Source: Brevibacterium picturae (GTDB lineage: Bacteria > Actinomycetota > Actinomycetes > Actinomycetales > Brevibacteriaceae). From it: DNA of 15,224 bases. Shown piece after piece: positions 13,245 through 15,224 of the stretch. The position numbers and the translations under genes are program-made. Location: positions 1 through 15,224 of the forward strand of contig NZ_JAKDJU010000070.1 of assembly GCF_030453725.1 (NCBI RefSeq). The letters run 5' to 3'. Positions within the stretch are counted from its first letter, which is position 1; every line of letters starts with the position of its first letter. The notes beneath the pieces were generated by a model that saw nothing but the letters and a program-made list of their open reading frames with translations, was not told the DNA's origin and ran no database searches.

Positions 13245-14180
13245 TCACTCCTCTGAGTGTGTGCTGTCCTGACCACGCGATTCGAGCACAGCACGCTGGG
13301 CACGGTCCCGCGCCTCGGCGCCGGCGGCACTCGGGCTCTGACCGTAGGCCTGCTCGACCTGGGCATAGACCTCGGCCATCCCGGCATCGCTGAGGTCGAG
13401 AGGGAGTTCTCCGATCTCAGCGAACGAGGTTCCGATGTGGTGCATGAAACCGCGGATCCCCTTCTCTCCCCCGCCGAGGTGCATCGCCTCGAACTGGCCC
13501 ACTGCCGACCAGCGCAGGCCCAGGGAATTCTTCATCACCGCGTCGAGGTCGGGGGCCGAGATGACCCCGTTCTCCACCAACGAGATCGCCTCCTTCATCA
13601 GCGCATTCTGCAGGCGGTTGCCGACGAACCCGCGAACTTCACGATTCAGCGCCACGGGTTCACGGCCGCAGCTGCGGTAGAACTCAAGCGCCCGCTCCAC
13701 CGTTTCAGGGCTGGTGGCCGGGGCCGGAACCACCTCGACGAGAGGCATCAGGTGGGGCGGGTTGAAGGGATGGCCGACGATGACGCGTGCTGCGGCCTGC
13801 ACCGGCAGCTGTCGTGCGATCAATGACGCGGGGTTGGTCGACGAGGAGGTCGCAAGGACCGCGTCCGGCGGAGCTGCGGCAGCGATCTGAGCGAACAGCT
13901 TCGGCTTCGCCTGCGGATCCTCCGGCCCCGATTCCTGCACGAAGGAGGCCTGGGCCACCGCAGTCTCGACGGACTCGGCGAGGGTGAGGGAGCCGAGTTC
14001 GGAGGCCAGCATGTTGTGGGCGGCAGCGTCGGCACTGACGTCGGCCTGCAACTCGGAGACCACCTCGGCGAGGTCGTCTCTGGGGTCGAAGACCTGCACC
14101 GAATACCCCGATCGGGCGAACAGCCAGGCGAAGGAACGGCCGATCGTCCCGGCCCCGATGACAGCAACGCAGAAGCTCAT
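13245..14180 (-). CDS. 3-hydroxyacyl-CoA dehydrogenase family oxidoreductase
   Basis: The 311-residue protein has a Rossmann NAD site with GAGTIG at residues 9-14 and Asp32 at the end of strand two, which favours NAD. Catalytic-region landmarks of the family follow: ATSSST (110-115), GHPFNPPH (136-143) with the likely catalytic His137, LVEVVPAP with Glu149, and GFVGNRLQNAL (184-194) with Asn188. The block VGQFEAMHLGGGEKG (227-241) resembles the lambda-crystallin, L-gulonate 3-dehydrogenase and L-carnitine dehydrogenase branch more than the butyryl-CoA branch. The exact substrate is open. ATG 14180 is chosen because the Rossmann strand begins at once; the longer open frame adds a low-complexity Ser/Ala stretch antisense to the neighbouring gene. 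TAGCCT lies seven bases upstream, so the mRNA may be leaderless, although AAGGAT also abuts the ATG. Confidence 0.88.
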   Translation of the reverse strand: MSFCVAVIGAGTIGRSFAWLFARSGYSVQVFDPRDDLAEVVSELQADVSADAAAHNMLASELGSLTLAESVETAVAQASFVQESGPEDPQAKPKLFAQIAAAAPPDAVLATSSSTNPASLIARQLPVQAAARVIVGHPFNPPHLMPLVEVVPAPATSPETVERALEFYRSCGREPVALNREVRGFVGNRLQNALMKEAISLVENGVISAPDLDAVMKNSLGLRWSAVGQFEAMHLGGGEKGIRGFMHHIGTSFAEIGELPLDLSDAGMAEVYAQVEQAYGQSPSAAGAEARDRAQRAVLESRGQDSTHSEE

Positions 14181-14187
14181 ATCCTTA

Positions 14188-14193
14188 AGGCTA
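14188..14193 (-). promoter_or_regulatory. Candidate -10 element of the 3-hydroxyacyl-CoA dehydrogenase-family gene
   Basis: On the minus strand TAGCCT is followed by seven bases and ATG 14180. This is close to the spacing of the other leaderless candidates. The overlapping TATAGC is an alternative hexamer. GGAGG at 14196-14200 is too far from the ATG for normal ribosome binding. Confidence 0.4.
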
Positions 14194-14216
14194 TACCTCC
14201 ACCGGCCCCTCAGATA

Positions 14217-14236
14217 TGCACGTTTCGCCACGTGCA
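14217..14236. promoter_or_regulatory. Perfect inverted repeat in a divergent promoter
   Basis: TGCACGT-N6-ACGTGCA has perfect seven-base arms. It lies midway between the divergent dehydrogenase and acetyltransferase genes, 17 bases upstream of the acetyltransferase -10 and 23 bases upstream of the dehydrogenase -10. This is a good place for a dimeric regulator acting on both genes. No regulator gene is adjacent in the window. Confidence 0.55.
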
Positions 14237-14253
14237 GATGGGCACTTCGGTGG

Positions 14254-14259
14254 CACAAT
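14254..14259 (+). promoter_or_regulatory. Candidate -10 element of a leaderless acetyltransferase mRNA
   Basis: CACAAT is followed by six bases (GTCACC) and ATG 14266, with no Shine-Dalgarno sequence. The hexamer lacks the usual first T but its spacing is identical to that at 83-88, 6532-6537 and 12837-12842. Confidence 0.45.
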
Positions 14260-14265
14260 GTCACC

Positions 14266-15129
14266 ATGACACCGCGCGAAGGATTGACCACAGTGGACTC
14301 GGAGATCATCGCCCTGGCCGAGGACGAGTACGCGGCAGCGGCCGAGGCGGCTCGGATCGAAGTGCGCGAGATCCACACCGCCGCCGAGGCTGCCGAAGCC
14401 GCGCTTCTGCTCGACGAGGTCTGGAGTGTCGACGAGACGGGCACCAATGTGCTCGAACCCGGACTCATCGTCGCCTTCGCTCATGCGGGAAACTATGTGT
14501 CGGCGGCCTACAGCCTCGACGAGCCCGACGAGATGATCGGCGTGACGATCGGCTTCTTCGGACAGCCCTTGGGCACGCTCATGCATTCGCACATTGCCGG
14601 GGTGCGGCACGAGGTCATCGGCCGCGGAGCAGGATCTGCGATGAAGCTGCACCAGCGTCTGTGGTGCCTCAACCTGGGCATCACGGAGATGACCTGGACC
14701 TTCGATCCGCTGGTGGCGCGCAATGCGTACTTCAACTTCCAACGCCTGGGTGTGGGCATGGTCGAATACCTCGAGGATTTCTACGGGCAGATGCGCGATG
14801 GCGTCAATGCGGGCCAGGCCAGCGACCGTATGGTCGTGTCCTGGCCGCTCGACAAGCCGGCCAGGTCCACCCTCGCCGAGGCGGACGACGCCTTCGAATG
14901 CCTGCGCAGTGACGACACCGGCGAGCCCGTGGTCGCCGAGGTGCCCAAGGAAGCCAAGATGGTCTCCCTCGACATCCCCTCCGACATCGAGGCGCTGCGC
15001 GGCCAGGATGCCGAGCTCGCCTCACGGTGGCGGATGGCCCTGCGCGATTCGCTGACCGCACTGGTCGCCGACGGCTGGGTCCTCGACACCTGCCTCAAAG
15101 GCGGCACATACCTGCTGCACCATCCCTGA
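14266..15129 (+). CDS. GNAT-family acetyltransferase, COG3375 type
   Basis: The 287-residue protein resembles the predicted acetyltransferases of COG3375. Residues 91-107 give the strand IGVTIGFF. HSHIAGVRHEVIGRGAGSAMK (107-127) is the acetyl-CoA pyrophosphate-binding motif, and MTWTFDPLVARNAYFNFQRLG (142-162) with YGQMRDGVNAGQASDRMVVSW (173-193) is the family hallmark. In Bacillus- and Deinococcus-type genomes such genes often sit beside N-acylamino acid racemase or o-succinylbenzoate synthase, which suggests acylation of amino acids; no such partner is seen here. ATG 14266 is preferred because the -10-like CACAAT lies six bases upstream. The open frame from 13984 would overlap the opposite gene and its promoter. 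The C-terminal 95 residues are less conserved. Confidence 0.85.
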   Translation: MTPREGLTTVDSEIIALAEDEYAAAAEAARIEVREIHTAAEAAEAALLLDEVWSVDETGTNVLEPGLIVAFAHAGNYVSAAYSLDEPDEMIGVTIGFFGQPLGTLMHSHIAGVRHEVIGRGAGSAMKLHQRLWCLNLGITEMTWTFDPLVARNAYFNFQRLGVGMVEYLEDFYGQMRDGVNAGQASDRMVVSWPLDKPARSTLAEADDAFECLRSDDTGEPVVAEVPKEAKMVSLDIPSDIEALRGQDAELASRWRMALRDSLTALVADGWVLDTCLKGGTYLLHHP

Positions 15130-15180
15130 GGTCGACAGCGCCAACGCTGAGCGGTGCCGGAATCACTCGTGAGGAAGCCA

Positions 15181-15217
15181 TGCCGGGAGCCAGCGCACGC
15201 AGTGCCGGGAGCCAGCG
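15181..15217. repeat. Short 22-base-period repeat at the window edge
   Basis: The 15-base word TGCCGGGAGCCAGCG occurs at 15181-15195 and again at 15203-15217, a period of 22. GGTGCCGG also occurs near 15154 and at the last bases. The array may continue beyond the window. It follows the acetyltransferase stop by about 50 bases. Confidence 0.6.
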
Positions 15218-15224
15218 GTGCCGG

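Noticed and set aside
13984..14265. Upstream extension of the acetyltransferase open frame
   Set aside because: It is antisense to the dehydrogenase and crosses the divergent promoter and inverted repeat; the family-like sequence begins after ATG 14266.
1..15224. CRISPR array, tRNA, rRNA or toxin-antitoxin pair
   Set aside because: No regularly spaced identical repeats, no tRNA cloverleaf and no recognisable toxin or antitoxin family were seen.

Overview
The window is high-GC DNA with short intergenic gaps and several start codons that appear to be leaderless. Together with the sequences of the choline transporter, the Tag-type glycosylase and the aspartate dehydrogenase, this points to an actinobacterium, most likely Brevibacterium or a close relative. 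That assignment rests on remembered family resemblance, not on a search. No rRNA, tRNA or CRISPR array was seen.

Layout. Positions 1-5300 look like accessory DNA: an uncharacterised helix-hairpin-helix protein (95-640), a tiny two-helix membrane protein (719-985, minus), about 420 bases without a convincing gene, a full-length transposase-fold protein that seems to have lost a catalytic aspartate (1405-2622, minus), a divergent WYL-domain regulator (2750-3817), and a two-gene cassette for a secreted, membrane-anchored beta-sandwich-like protein and a four-helix membrane protein (4132-5299). Similar palindromes built on CGAAT/GAATTC lie in the promoter of the WYL gene and in front of the cassette, so the regulator may control itself and the cassette.

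Positions 5300-7470 carry housekeeping functions. A minus-strand pair encodes 3-methyladenine DNA glycosylase I and a Nudix hydrolase, probably one repair and nucleotide-sanitation operon. The divergent gene encodes a NadX-type aspartate dehydrogenase. A long hairpin at 7425-7469 separates it from the convergent transport block.

Positions 7500-12700 form a minus-strand uptake and catabolism block: succinate-semialdehyde-type aldehyde dehydrogenase, AtoE-like short-chain fatty acid transporter and BetT-like BCCT choline transporter. Each has its own Shine-Dalgarno or start signal. A hairpin separates the dehydrogenase from the fatty acid transporter, so these are probably separate transcripts.

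Positions 12800-15224 hold a SnoaL-like small protein, a convergent 3-hydroxyacyl-CoA dehydrogenase-family enzyme, and a divergent GNAT acetyltransferase of the COG3375 type. A perfect inverted repeat lies between the last two.

The points most worth a second look are the catalytically altered transposase, the putative WYL operon with shared palindromes, the secreted protein whose predicted mature N-terminus is His-Glu-Tyr-Ala-His, the glycosylase without its zinc ligands, a recurring leaderless start architecture (-10 hexamer, six bases, ATG), and three tandem repeats of exactly 20 bases at or just after gene ends. No complete, clearly new multi-gene system can be demonstrated from the sequence.
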